Shown here: piece after piece, positions 34,491-42,596 of the stretch | Layout: the number at the start of each line of letters is the position of its first letter | Position numbering within the stretch: the first letter of the stretch is position 1 | Notes under the pieces: model-generated | Told to the model about the DNA's origin: nothing | The model's database searches: none | The model's input: only the letters and a program-made list of their open reading frames with translations | Position numbers and translations under genes: made by a program | Source: a virus | DNA: 64,000 nt | Virus record (IMG/VR): IMGVR_UViG_3300028030_000005 | Location: 1-64,000 of that record | Strand: one strand, 5' to 3'

Positions 34491-36034
34491 AATAAATTTA
34501 ATTTTGTTGTCATTCTATATGGTAACAGAGTATTGTTCATCACTTCCTGCAAACACACTTCATTCAACGAAGCATTGTTTTTTATCCACGCCTCAATGAA
34601 TGGATTATTGGTTGCTTTAGAATAGGCTGTTTTTAGCGGCTTAAACTCTACATTACGAACTTGTATTTTTGAATCAGCATCAGCATCGAGTAAAATTTCA
34701 ACAAACGTTTTAACAGCATCTATGTGCTGTTTTAAATTACTTCCGTAACCAATACTCGGAACTGCCGTAGATGGGTCTGTTTGAATTGCGATATCAGCTC
34801 CCCACAATATTACCCTAACTTCATACCAATTTTCTAACTTTGCAAATTTCATTTGGTCAATTGCTATGTTAGATAGCCCTCCTTGAATAGATGCAGGATT
34901 CACGTCGTTATTCAATACATCTTTTGACCACATTTTAACGGTGAGCCTTGAATTATTGTCTAACGCCCTTACTTGAAATTGCAGTTGGTAGCTTAGTAAA
35001 CTGTCTGTCGTTGTCCAGAACTTGTTAGCTGTCGCACTATCAATAGAAATTCCTTTGGCAGGACCTCCGGCTTGTTGTTTTATATTCAAAATAGCATCCA
35101 TTTCGTTTGGTTGCCAATCTACGTCACAAAAACTCTCATCTATTGGAAAGTTTGCTCCATCTGCTCTATCTCTGTATAGTTGAAACAGCTTTACGTAGTC
35201 ACGGTTATTTTCAATTCCTTTATATAAAGGACTGTGATGATTCAACCACCATCCTGTATTGTGTCCTTTATTGATTGCTATTAAAAATTCATCGTAATCT
35301 TGTTTGTTGATGATTCGAAACAATTCGTCAGTGAAACGACGCGTTCCTCTATAATTATATTGACGAAATCTGTTTTTTGATAGAGTTTGTAATCTCGTTA
35401 AGTCAACATCTCCTGTATTTATGTCCCTAACTTGTAGGTATTTTCGAAGTAATGTAGAATCGTTGTTTGTTTTTTCGAAATATCTCGCATATATAACAAA
35501 CATTGCGTAGTAACACGCGATACTACGCCAAAAATCAATGTAGTCTCTATCCTCGTCATTTTGGTTTTGATTGGTGTTACGAGTCATTGCTTTCATTACA
35601 ATTCCCGGTTGATAAAGCTTGTTTGTTACGTTAAGACACCAATCTAATATATCGGGCTGACAACAAGTGAATACAGATGAAAATACAGATGAGTTGAAAC
35701 TATCACCACACTCTCTTTCTATCGATTGATATTCAATTGTTGTATAATCCCAACGAATTGTTCCTGATGCAGAACCTTCTCTGGTGTATCGAAATTCGAT
35801 ATCAAAATCAAATTGTGGTTGAATAGGTATGTCTTGTAACGATTGCTGAGTTAGTGACTGAAACTCTGTCCAGTTTATTCCATCAATTGTATAGCGAAAT
35901 TCGCGACGCAACGTATGTGTAGCATCTTCTCCTATCACAGATTCAGTATATCCTGTGATAGATTGAATACCACTCGTTGGATGGTCGAGTTTGAACAGTC
36001 TTATATCTCCTACGTTAACAAATACGTTATTCAT
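34487..36034 (-). CDS. Tail/baseplate structural protein, 515 aa
   Basis: The start is taken as the ATG at 36032-36034 (MNNVFVNVGDIR); a TTG at 36047-36049 is less likely because it would overlap the small membrane gene. The N-terminal part looks like an Ig-like beta sandwich, the middle is helical with cysteines (CCQPDILDWC), and the C-terminus is beta-rich. No known family assigned; context says baseplate or fibre base. Confidence 0.58.
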   Translation of the reverse strand: MNNVFVNVGDIRLFKLDHPTSGIQSITGYTESVIGEDATHTLRREFRYTIDGINWTEFQSLTQQSLQDIPIQPQFDFDIEFRYTREGSASGTIRWDYTTIEYQSIERECGDSFNSSVFSSVFTCCQPDILDWCLNVTNKLYQPGIVMKAMTRNTNQNQNDEDRDYIDFWRSIACYYAMFVIYARYFEKTNNDSTLLRKYLQVRDINTGDVDLTRLQTLSKNRFRQYNYRGTRRFTDELFRIINKQDYDEFLIAINKGHNTGWWLNHHSPLYKGIENNRDYVKLFQLYRDRADGANFPIDESFCDVDWQPNEMDAILNIKQQAGGPAKGISIDSATANKFWTTTDSLLSYQLQFQVRALDNNSRLTVKMWSKDVLNNDVNPASIQGGLSNIAIDQMKFAKLENWYEVRVILWGADIAIQTDPSTAVPSIGYGSNLKQHIDAVKTFVEILLDADADSKIQVRNVEFKPLKTAYSKATNNPFIEAWIKNNASLNEVCLQEVMNNTLLPYRMTTKLNLL

Positions 36035-36035
36035 A

Positions 36036-36173
36036 TTACCACTTACCAATTAAGTTTTTTTCATCATCACTATAATAAGGATACGAATTGCCTTGATGAA
36101 TAGTGTGAGTAACTGATTGAATTGTCTTTACTAATACATAAGCAACTATAAAAATTAAAAATAACTTCCCCAT
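36036..36173 (-). CDS. Small single-span membrane protein, 45 aa
   Basis: ATG at 36171-36173 and TAA at 36036-36038. Residues about 3-17 (KLFLIFIVAYVLV) form one membrane segment; the rest is polar. It is preceded by a conserved 26-base late element shared with the amidase gene and ends 1 base before the next ATG. Possible roles include spanin, holin accessory or superinfection exclusion; none is proven. Confidence 0.6.
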   Translation of the reverse strand: MGKLFLIFIVAYVLVKTIQSVTHTIHQGNSYPYYSDDEKNLIGKW

Positions 36174-36196
36174 ATGTAATTTTTGTGTAAACTTAC
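36171..36196 (-). promoter_or_regulatory. Late leader/promoter element, copy 1
   Basis: A 26-base block that is identical to 41753-41778. The minus strand starts GTAAGTTTACAC and ends TTACATATG, so it includes the start codon. TAAGTTTA matches the TAnnTTTR -7 box, but no TTG lies 19-21 nt upstream. The TAA of the -7 box is also the stop codon of the glycosyltransferase gene. Confidence 0.72.
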
Positions 36197-36978
36197 AATT
36201 TTTTCATCAAATTCCGATATATTATCGGATAGTTTTGTCGGAAACGGTCATCAATTCGTTTTTTCCATACATCTTTGTACTTAGAAATTCCGTATAAATG
36301 AACATATCCTTTCTCAATAGCTTGTTGATTTTGTTGTTCAAGTGTGTGTCCTGGCAATAATACATCGACGCTCCATTGATTTTGTTGAGATAAACACGCC
36401 AACAAGTACTGTTCGATTATAATATTGGGCTCTGACATTTGTTTGGCTACTGATTTTAATTGATTCATCCAAACATTGTAATTTTCGATATAAACGGTTT
36501 TTTTATTTGAATCAGCGAATCCTACCACGCCGTGATTAAAACTGTAATCTAACATAGTGAAAAACGGTAATTCTTGTAAATGATGAGCTATTCTATTCAA
36601 CTGAGAGAGATAGTGTTTATTGAATTGCTGTTTTTCAACTCTTTCTACAATAATTCTATCAAAATCAGGTAGTGGTTTAGATAGAAATACGTCTCCGTCA
36701 ATATGAATAAATTTACCTTGTGTTCGTTCAATCGCTTCTATTTTCGAAGTTGTCCAAAATAAATTATTTGGTGGATTGTTTAGTGTTTTTATATCAGCAG
36801 GAAGCGAATCAAATAAAAACGCATCACTATCTGATATGTATAACTCAATGTCGTGAAATCTACTCGCTTGTAATATAGATAGCTGAAACATTTTAATTGT
36901 CTCGATATATTTATCACCTTGATTCCATCTCCCTTGTCGGATTGGTTGTGTGTGTAAACTGTAAACTAACTTTCCCAA
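36193..36978 (-). CDS. Glycosyltransferase-like protein (DUF6734-like)
   Basis: 261 residues. A DxD-type motif KFIHIDGDVFLSKPLP lies near residues 89-104 and suits a GT-A nucleotide-sugar transferase; YSLHTQPIRQG and LYISDSDA precede it as in the family. There is no signal peptide, so it should act in the host cytoplasm. It sits inside the tail operon between the adhesin and a small membrane protein, so it may glycosylate tail proteins or the host surface rather than DNA. Confidence 0.68.
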   Translation of the reverse strand: MGKLVYSLHTQPIRQGRWNQGDKYIETIKMFQLSILQASRFHDIELYISDSDAFLFDSLPADIKTLNNPPNNLFWTTSKIEAIERTQGKFIHIDGDVFLSKPLPDFDRIIVERVEKQQFNKHYLSQLNRIAHHLQELPFFTMLDYSFNHGVVGFADSNKKTVYIENYNVWMNQLKSVAKQMSEPNIIIEQYLLACLSQQNQWSVDVLLPGHTLEQQNQQAIEKGYVHLYGISKYKDVWKKRIDDRFRQNYPIIYRNLMKKL

Positions 36979-38492
36979 TTTCCTAATACTTGTGAATCGT
37001 TATTATAGTAACAATCAGCGTCTGATTTTATTTGCATATCTATCTGAGCAACATTGCTCCACGCTTGTCCGTCACTTGCTTGATAGTCAAAAATATATTC
37101 TCTCAAATCGTCAGAATCTGATTGATATGAAATGTCGTCAATTTGAGATGTCGTGAATTCTTGTCCAGAAACAATCGGTGTATTGTTGTATAATAACTGT
37201 CCTGCTGCTGGTAGTGTATTAAATCTTATTTTAGCCAACGAATCGCCATCTTGGTCGTCAAATTCGTCGATAAATAATTGTTGATAAAAATCGAACGTTG
37301 AATTTGGACACATTTGGATTGCAAAATCGCCTGCTTCCGGTGGATGATTTACGTGAGCAACATCGATATTGATTTCTCCCATATTACTTGTTAGTGGTAG
37401 TATCTCACAACTATCTATAATCCTAAAATTGAACTGTGCATATCCATTGCCATACGTATCTTGTTCTGGAATAAATCTCAATAACAAGTTGTTTGTTGGG
37501 TCGATTATTATTTGCTGTCCTACAGAAACCGGCAAGCTATTGTATTCTAAATTCCCTCTATTTGGTAACGACTCTATTATGATTATGTGCGGCAAGTCTC
37601 CGTCTGCATCAATAAATATACCTGTCCAGAATTGATAAGAAAATTCAAAAATGCTGTTTTCATAAATAGCTCTACTTGTACTGGTCACGCTTGGCTTGTT
37701 GTTTGAGTTTATTCTCAGCGTAACTGCGTTACTATACATTGCAGATGTATCATCTGTCACTGCAAATTGAAAGCTGTCTGAAGGACGTCCTATTTGCAGG
37801 GGATGAGATTCATATATCAAATCTCCGCTTTCTATTTGGCTGATTAGTATTTCGTCACCTACATTACACAATATTCCTGCTAACGACAATTCATTGGTAG
37901 GTAGTGTTATTAATTTTATTTTAGTAGGCAGGTTGTTTTGTAAATCAACGTAATTTTGCAAAAAATCTAATTTATTAAACTGATATAAAGTATCAGATTC
38001 AATACAAACATCATTATCACTAATTTGTGGTGGAGTGTTAGCGCGAACATAAACTGTTACTACTGCCTGATTCGACCAGCGATTTGGATTTCCTCCTGAA
38101 TCGGCTATTTGAATAGTAAATTCGTCGTGCGGCATTCCGTATGTATTTGGATTTGGAATGTAGGTAAGGTTGTCTAAATCGTCGTAAGGAATAACCTGAT
38201 TTAATACAACGTCAATATTATTGTATTGAAGCGTTCCTCGAGTAGGTAGCGACGTTATTCTAATTTGCACAATCTGCTCTCCGGCTTGTAGTCCTGAAGT
38301 TGCATTGTCTATCAACGATTCATTAAAATCAAATTCATCGTTCCATTGCATTACAAACCAAAAATCACTCAACGTTGGTGGTGTATTGTGTGTTGTGCTG
38401 TTAGTTGATAAAATCGTTATCGTATCGCCGTTAATTAGCGACGAATATTCAGTTAACGTTTCGTTTATGTGTGTGAGATTTATATAGCTCAT
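36966..38492 (-). CDS. Cadherin-like repeat adhesin, tail-associated
   Basis: Four repeats of roughly 100-115 residues each contain a 'I..LP..G.L.YN' strand (ITSLPTRGTLQYN, LITLPTNELSLAG, ESLPNRGNLEYN, NTLPAAGQLLYN) and end with a PPxI/PPEAGD linker. This is the cadherin-like beta-sandwich repeat typical of bacterial adhesins, so calcium-dependent receptor or polysaccharide binding is plausible. It overlaps baseplate J by 4 bases and the glycosyltransferase by 13. Confidence 0.75.
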   Translation of the reverse strand: MSYINLTHINETLTEYSSLINGDTITILSTNSTTHNTPPTLSDFWFVMQWNDEFDFNESLIDNATSGLQAGEQIVQIRITSLPTRGTLQYNNIDVVLNQVIPYDDLDNLTYIPNPNTYGMPHDEFTIQIADSGGNPNRWSNQAVVTVYVRANTPPQISDNDVCIESDTLYQFNKLDFLQNYVDLQNNLPTKIKLITLPTNELSLAGILCNVGDEILISQIESGDLIYESHPLQIGRPSDSFQFAVTDDTSAMYSNAVTLRINSNNKPSVTSTSRAIYENSIFEFSYQFWTGIFIDADGDLPHIIIIESLPNRGNLEYNSLPVSVGQQIIIDPTNNLLLRFIPEQDTYGNGYAQFNFRIIDSCEILPLTSNMGEINIDVAHVNHPPEAGDFAIQMCPNSTFDFYQQLFIDEFDDQDGDSLAKIRFNTLPAAGQLLYNNTPIVSGQEFTTSQIDDISYQSDSDDLREYIFDYQASDGQAWSNVAQIDMQIKSDADCYYNNDSQVLGNWES

Positions 38493-39676
38493 ATTATGGT
38501 AGATTGATAGTCAACGTCTATATTGTTTGGATAGTAAATCGGGTCAATGATACCAGAATTATCAATCATAACATCTCCTTGTAGGTCTCTAATAATAAAG
38601 CTTCGTATTCTCGGTAAATGTCCTGCATATGTAGCTATATCTGCTCGCGGATTAAAAAACTGGTCTGGTACATACTTTACAGCAGAATGTTGCTTTACAA
38701 TTTGTAGTAGGTCATCCCATTGAACTGTTTGCATAGGATTCCAGTAGCGATAATCAAAGTACTTAGCAAATTGTTGCTGAATCTCTTGTCGAACTTGGTC
38801 TGCGTTTGCAGTCTGAATCAACTCTGCTCTAAAATCTATGTCTATCAATTTGTATTCTATGTTTTTCACAACGACGTTGATACTGTTATTACTGATATGA
38901 TTGTAATCTATCAGCGATAAGTAGGGAGATATATCAATTGCGAGCTGATTTAATTCGTTTTGTGTAAGGTCTATTCCGTTTTGTGTCGAGATTGCCAACA
39001 CTAATTGTTGTTGTGCATTTACTCCATAATTATGAACACTGAGAATGTTAGAATTGAATTTCAATAAAACTTGCGTAAGGTAGTCCATCGTTCCTCTTGC
39101 TAATACATTCGGACCTTTCTTTATTCGTTTTCTGAATAATTCGTCTGATTCAATATCACGACCTCCAGTAGCGTGATATTCGTTCACTACATATTGATGT
39201 CCTACAGGTTCAGGAGTTACTTGTGTAATTGATAATGGCGGAACATTGGTTGATTTTCCGGTAGATTGACTTCTTACCTTGGCATATCCATACCCTTCTG
39301 AACCTACTATAAAATCATCTGTAAGTTCGAATACAACACCATTTGCTTGAAATAAATTAGTTGCCGCTTGATATGTGGTTCCTGGGTCTGCCACTAACTT
39401 GATGTATGTCGTAGATTTACTTGCCCCATATCTCGGAGCAATTCCTTCTCTCTCTGCAATATCATCTAAATGATATCCGTACGCATATTCAGGAAACAAA
39501 TGACTTTCTACCAGAGCGATGTCTTTTAATGCTTTTTGTGCAACTTTCGCCGTTCCATAAGCAATTCCATTCAAAATAGATTCGTCAGAAACCTTAGTTA
39601 CTTTGTCGGTTTTGTTTAGTAAAACCTCTATGTAGATTCTTTTTAATTCCTCTACCGTACTTACGCGTGTAATCAT
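38489..39676 (-). CDS. Baseplate J-like protein
   Basis: The baseplate J family pattern is visible: YHLDDIAEREGIAPRYG near residue 68, the strand-rich core, and TGGRDIESDELFRKRIKKG near 170, the family's hallmark. The C-terminal part is alpha/beta. It forms the baseplate wedge of contractile tails. It overlaps the neighbours by 4 bases each. Confidence 0.88.
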   Translation of the reverse strand: MITRVSTVEELKRIYIEVLLNKTDKVTKVSDESILNGIAYGTAKVAQKALKDIALVESHLFPEYAYGYHLDDIAEREGIAPRYGASKSTTYIKLVADPGTTYQAATNLFQANGVVFELTDDFIVGSEGYGYAKVRSQSTGKSTNVPPLSITQVTPEPVGHQYVVNEYHATGGRDIESDELFRKRIKKGPNVLARGTMDYLTQVLLKFNSNILSVHNYGVNAQQQLVLAISTQNGIDLTQNELNQLAIDISPYLSLIDYNHISNNSINVVVKNIEYKLIDIDFRAELIQTANADQVRQEIQQQFAKYFDYRYWNPMQTVQWDDLLQIVKQHSAVKYVPDQFFNPRADIATYAGHLPRIRSFIIRDLQGDVMIDNSGIIDPIYYPNNIDVDYQSTII

Positions 39677-40581
39677 AGCTGTATTGTTTTTTCTATCTCT
39701 TCTCCGAGACGTGTTCTTACCGTAAAATCAATAAACAAAGCATCTTGCTTGTTTGATATGTTTGTGATATTCAGTGCGGTCAGTGTATCATCTTTTCTAA
39801 ATGTTTGATAAAACTGTCTAAATATCACTGGATATGCGATTGAGTGCCTGTTTTCTCCTATAATTAAGTTTGTTTGCAGTCCGTCGGTGGCAAATTCCGG
39901 AGTGCTACCATACCTCAACTCAGTCAATATATCGACTGCCTGAATAACTGTTTGTTTATACGACAGCGCCTTCAAATCGTCATTTTCAAATGTTATTATT
40001 CGATTTATGTCGATTCCATAAACTCTTTCGCCGTATATATTATCGACAACCGAATCAAGTTTTATTGTCAATTTGCCGAGATATCCTACCAACAAAGAGT
40101 TTCCTCCAGACAAATCATAATCTTGTTCTGACAAGTCATTTCTCAAAGCTATCGTTGCCCATTGATTGTCGTTATCTTTGTATCCAAAATCACTCGATAA
40201 TTGCTCCAATGTTTGTAGCTGTTTCAGTTGACGAATTACCTCTACATTTGGATTAAAGTTGTTTTTGCTTATAGCACTTCTTAGCCACTTACTGCTATTT
40301 TCAATTGTAAGTAAGCTGATGTGCATATTATCCAACAACTCAATCAGTTGCCAAAATTCTGCATTCTGCATTCTATCTCGATGTAGCTCAATTTGCTCCA
40401 ATATATCACGTGATTGTTGTAATAATTTACTTAAATTGTTAAAAGCATTTTTGTCTGCATCAGATACTCCGAGATAATAGTCTAATATTCGTTCTTTATC
40501 GGTATCCATAAACTCAACAAAGTTCGATATATATAATTTTAATGGGTATCTTGTTATATGTATAAACTTATCAATTACCAT
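39673..40581 (-). CDS. Baseplate protein, 302 aa
   Basis: The N-terminal part is helical with a charged coiled coil (LLQQSRDILEQIELHRDRMQ); the C-terminal part is beta-rich with a W-less core ending in RTRLGEEIEK. No family named. Its place between the baseplate J gene and the 40575 gene supports a baseplate wedge role (gp46/gp48-like order). Confidence 0.55.
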   Translation of the reverse strand: MVIDKFIHITRYPLKLYISNFVEFMDTDKERILDYYLGVSDADKNAFNNLSKLLQQSRDILEQIELHRDRMQNAEFWQLIELLDNMHISLLTIENSSKWLRSAISKNNFNPNVEVIRQLKQLQTLEQLSSDFGYKDNDNQWATIALRNDLSEQDYDLSGGNSLLVGYLGKLTIKLDSVVDNIYGERVYGIDINRIITFENDDLKALSYKQTVIQAVDILTELRYGSTPEFATDGLQTNLIIGENRHSIAYPVIFRQFYQTFRKDDTLTALNITNISNKQDALFIDFTVRTRLGEEIEKTIQL

Positions 40582-41279
40582 TGTAGATTTCGGATTGAAT
40601 TCGTTAGTTGATTGATTGATTGATTTAACACTCTCATTGACGTTGCTGTTTTTAATGACTTTTTATTTTCAAGAATAATTCTATCAATAGGAGCAATCGT
40701 CGTCATATTCAATGTGTAGTGCCACATCATATTTGATTGAGATTCGTCTTGTCTTAATTGAAAAGCATTGATTTTTACAAGATAATTGTGATTCAGACTC
40801 GGATTGTATAGAAATAACAAGTGTGGTTGTCCATAATCGTCTAACTTTGTTGATTTTTCTTTTATCGACTCTAATACCTTTATTGACCCATATCCTGTTT
40901 TGAATTTTGCATTGAATACATTAGTTTTCACTGACTTATCATCTGAAAAATATCCTTTAGCAGATTGAGTCCTACTCATATCGCTTAACAATAAACGAAA
41001 TTTTCTACCAAAAGTGCCTGTTATCACGTATTTTCTCGGAACAAATGATTCGCTATCTAAAACAGTTACTCCACCTAATGTCTGTTTGACGTTAGTTAAT
41101 GGTTGACTATTGTAGTCAATTGATTTTGGATTGACAGGAAATGTTAAAAACTCTACTGTCTTGCCCTTACTATTGACAAGCTCTAATGTAATAGCATAGT
41201 ACTCAAAGTCATTTGGATACTTTGCTGCCAATCCTGCTCTACCAATATTCGCTAATAACTGCTTTGCTTGTTCAATCAT
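40575..41279 (-). CDS. Baseplate/tail protein, 234 aa
   Basis: A beta-rich protein with FPVNPKSIDYNSQPL near residue 46 and VITGTFGRKFRLLL near 85. Such 'F.VNPxS... ITGxFG' patterns occur in baseplate hub and LysM-anchor-like proteins of contractile tails. Assignment is from pattern and order. It overlaps the amidase by 4 bases. Confidence 0.55.
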   Translation of the reverse strand: MIEQAKQLLANIGRAGLAAKYPNDFEYYAITLELVNSKGKTVEFLTFPVNPKSIDYNSQPLTNVKQTLGGVTVLDSESFVPRKYVITGTFGRKFRLLLSDMSRTQSAKGYFSDDKSVKTNVFNAKFKTGYGSIKVLESIKEKSTKLDDYGQPHLLFLYNPSLNHNYLVKINAFQLRQDESQSNMMWHYTLNMTTIAPIDRIILENKKSLKTATSMRVLNQSINQLTNSIRNLQW

Positions 41280-41755
41280 AAGATGTGTTTCTCATCAATC
41301 CCAATTGAGCGTAACCAACTCGGAACATCGAAACTTGGACACGCCTTATTTGCTAATTGATTATGTCCTACTACCACAATGTCGGGATGTCTTAAAATTG
41401 TGTATTTGACGTACGTTTCTAATGCTTTACGTTGTTCGTCTGTGCGCGTATCTTTTGGCGGATAGTGTTGAAATTCAGCTGGTTTATATTCTGATGCTCC
41501 ACCAACATAAACTACGTGACGTGAATGTGAGTTGTGTCCGCGAACACCATTCGTTAATTCCCACGGCTCTACTAAATCGTCTTGGTCGTATGGTACAAGA
41601 TTTTCTAACTTACCATCAAGATGAATCATATCACTATAACCAACTCTTTTCCATCCTCGCTCTTTTAAATGCCATTTTTCAATATCTTTTCTTGATACAG
41701 GACGTCCTTCAGGTGTGTCTGTACAGTGAATAACTAAATACTTTAACTTTGCCAT
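41276..41755 (-). CDS. N-acetylmuramoyl-L-alanine amidase (endolysin)
   Basis: An amidase_2/T7-lysozyme-like protein of 159 residues. The probable zinc ligands are His10 (YLVIHCTDTPEG), His131 (VVVGHNQLANKACPSF) and Cys139, matching the T7 lysozyme set. GHNSHSRHVVYVGG is the core strand. No signal peptide, so export would need the holin. The start ATG is part of the conserved 26-base late element. Confidence 0.9.
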   Translation of the reverse strand: MAKLKYLVIHCTDTPEGRPVSRKDIEKWHLKERGWKRVGYSDMIHLDGKLENLVPYDQDDLVEPWELTNGVRGHNSHSRHVVYVGGASEYKPAEFQHYPPKDTRTDEQRKALETYVKYTILRHPDIVVVGHNQLANKACPSFDVPSWLRSIGIDEKHIL

Positions 41756-41778
41756 ATGTAATTTTTGTGTAAACTTAC
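41753..41778 (-). promoter_or_regulatory. Late leader/promoter element, copy 2
   Basis: Identical over 26 bases to 36171-36196 and, like that copy, runs from GTAAGTTTACAC to the start codon (ATG at 41753-41755). No TTG lies at 19-21 nt upstream. It leads the amidase and downstream baseplate genes, 11 bases after the stop of the 41790 gene. Confidence 0.72.
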
Positions 41779-41789
41779 GAAAAAATAAC

Positions 41790-42596
41790 TTATTCTACCA
41801 GCACCTTATTGCTCAATAAAGAATCTATCTTTTGTAAAATATTTGAAAATGTTGATTGGTTGATTGGTGGTGTAGATGTTACAGGAGCTCCTGCTACCAT
41901 TGTGGTTACTTGAATCTGCTGACACGCAGTTATCAAATCTTTTAACAGTTTTTTAAGCTCGTCTCCCAGTACAACCGGATGTTTTGCATTCTTACCTATC
42001 TCAATTTGCTTATCGATTTTGATAGCACTATCAACAGACTCTACCGTCAACTCAATCACTTCTGATGCATCGAGCTCGATTTGTTTTTGTGAAATATTGA
42101 TTGATGATTGTATTTCGTCTGCAATGGCCTTAAATGCAATACTTGACCCTATCGATGGTTGAGAATGTACTACCACACTATACGTTCCTGAAGTTAAATC
42201 AATTGTTCTGCTATAACTAATAGATTCGAATTGCTTATGTTGTACATATCTATTTTCTTGCATTAATTGCGTCTCATCGGCTCGTAAATGAGTTGATACG
42301 ATTGAAACCTGACTATTTTCATCAACAACATATCTGACTAACGTTCCGTATTGTCCTGGTAGTTGTGGAAATGTTAGTTCGTCGATTAATTCTTTTGGAA
42401 TTGACACGTTATTTATCACTTGATTGTAGTTTGTTACTATACTACATAAAAGAGTTGAATATACGTGATTTATATACTGATTTCTTTGTATATCTGATGG
42501 AACGATTACATAGGCAAATCCGCCTTGCTTATTCTTATCAATATCAACGCGCTTCGTTAATTTCAGTGATTTATGTAATCTACGATTTTTTGCCAT
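41790..42596 (-). CDS. Baseplate/spike-like protein
   Basis: The start is taken as the ATG at 42594-42596 (MAKNRRLHK), which leaves a 17-base overlap with the hub gene. The C-terminal part has AKHPVVLGDELKKLLKDLI followed by a Thr/Pro-rich segment and a helical end (NILQKIDSLLSNK), a pattern common at the ends of gp5/gp45-type baseplate spike proteins. The N-terminal 120 residues are beta-rich, which suits an OB domain. No lysozyme domain is seen. Confidence 0.6.
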   Translation of the reverse strand: MAKNRRLHKSLKLTKRVDIDKNKQGGFAYVIVPSDIQRNQYINHVYSTLLCSIVTNYNQVINNVSIPKELIDELTFPQLPGQYGTLVRYVVDENSQVSIVSTHLRADETQLMQENRYVQHKQFESISYSRTIDLTSGTYSVVVHSQPSIGSSIAFKAIADEIQSSINISQKQIELDASEVIELTVESVDSAIKIDKQIEIGKNAKHPVVLGDELKKLLKDLITACQQIQVTTMVAGAPVTSTPPINQSTFSNILQKIDSLLSNKVLVE

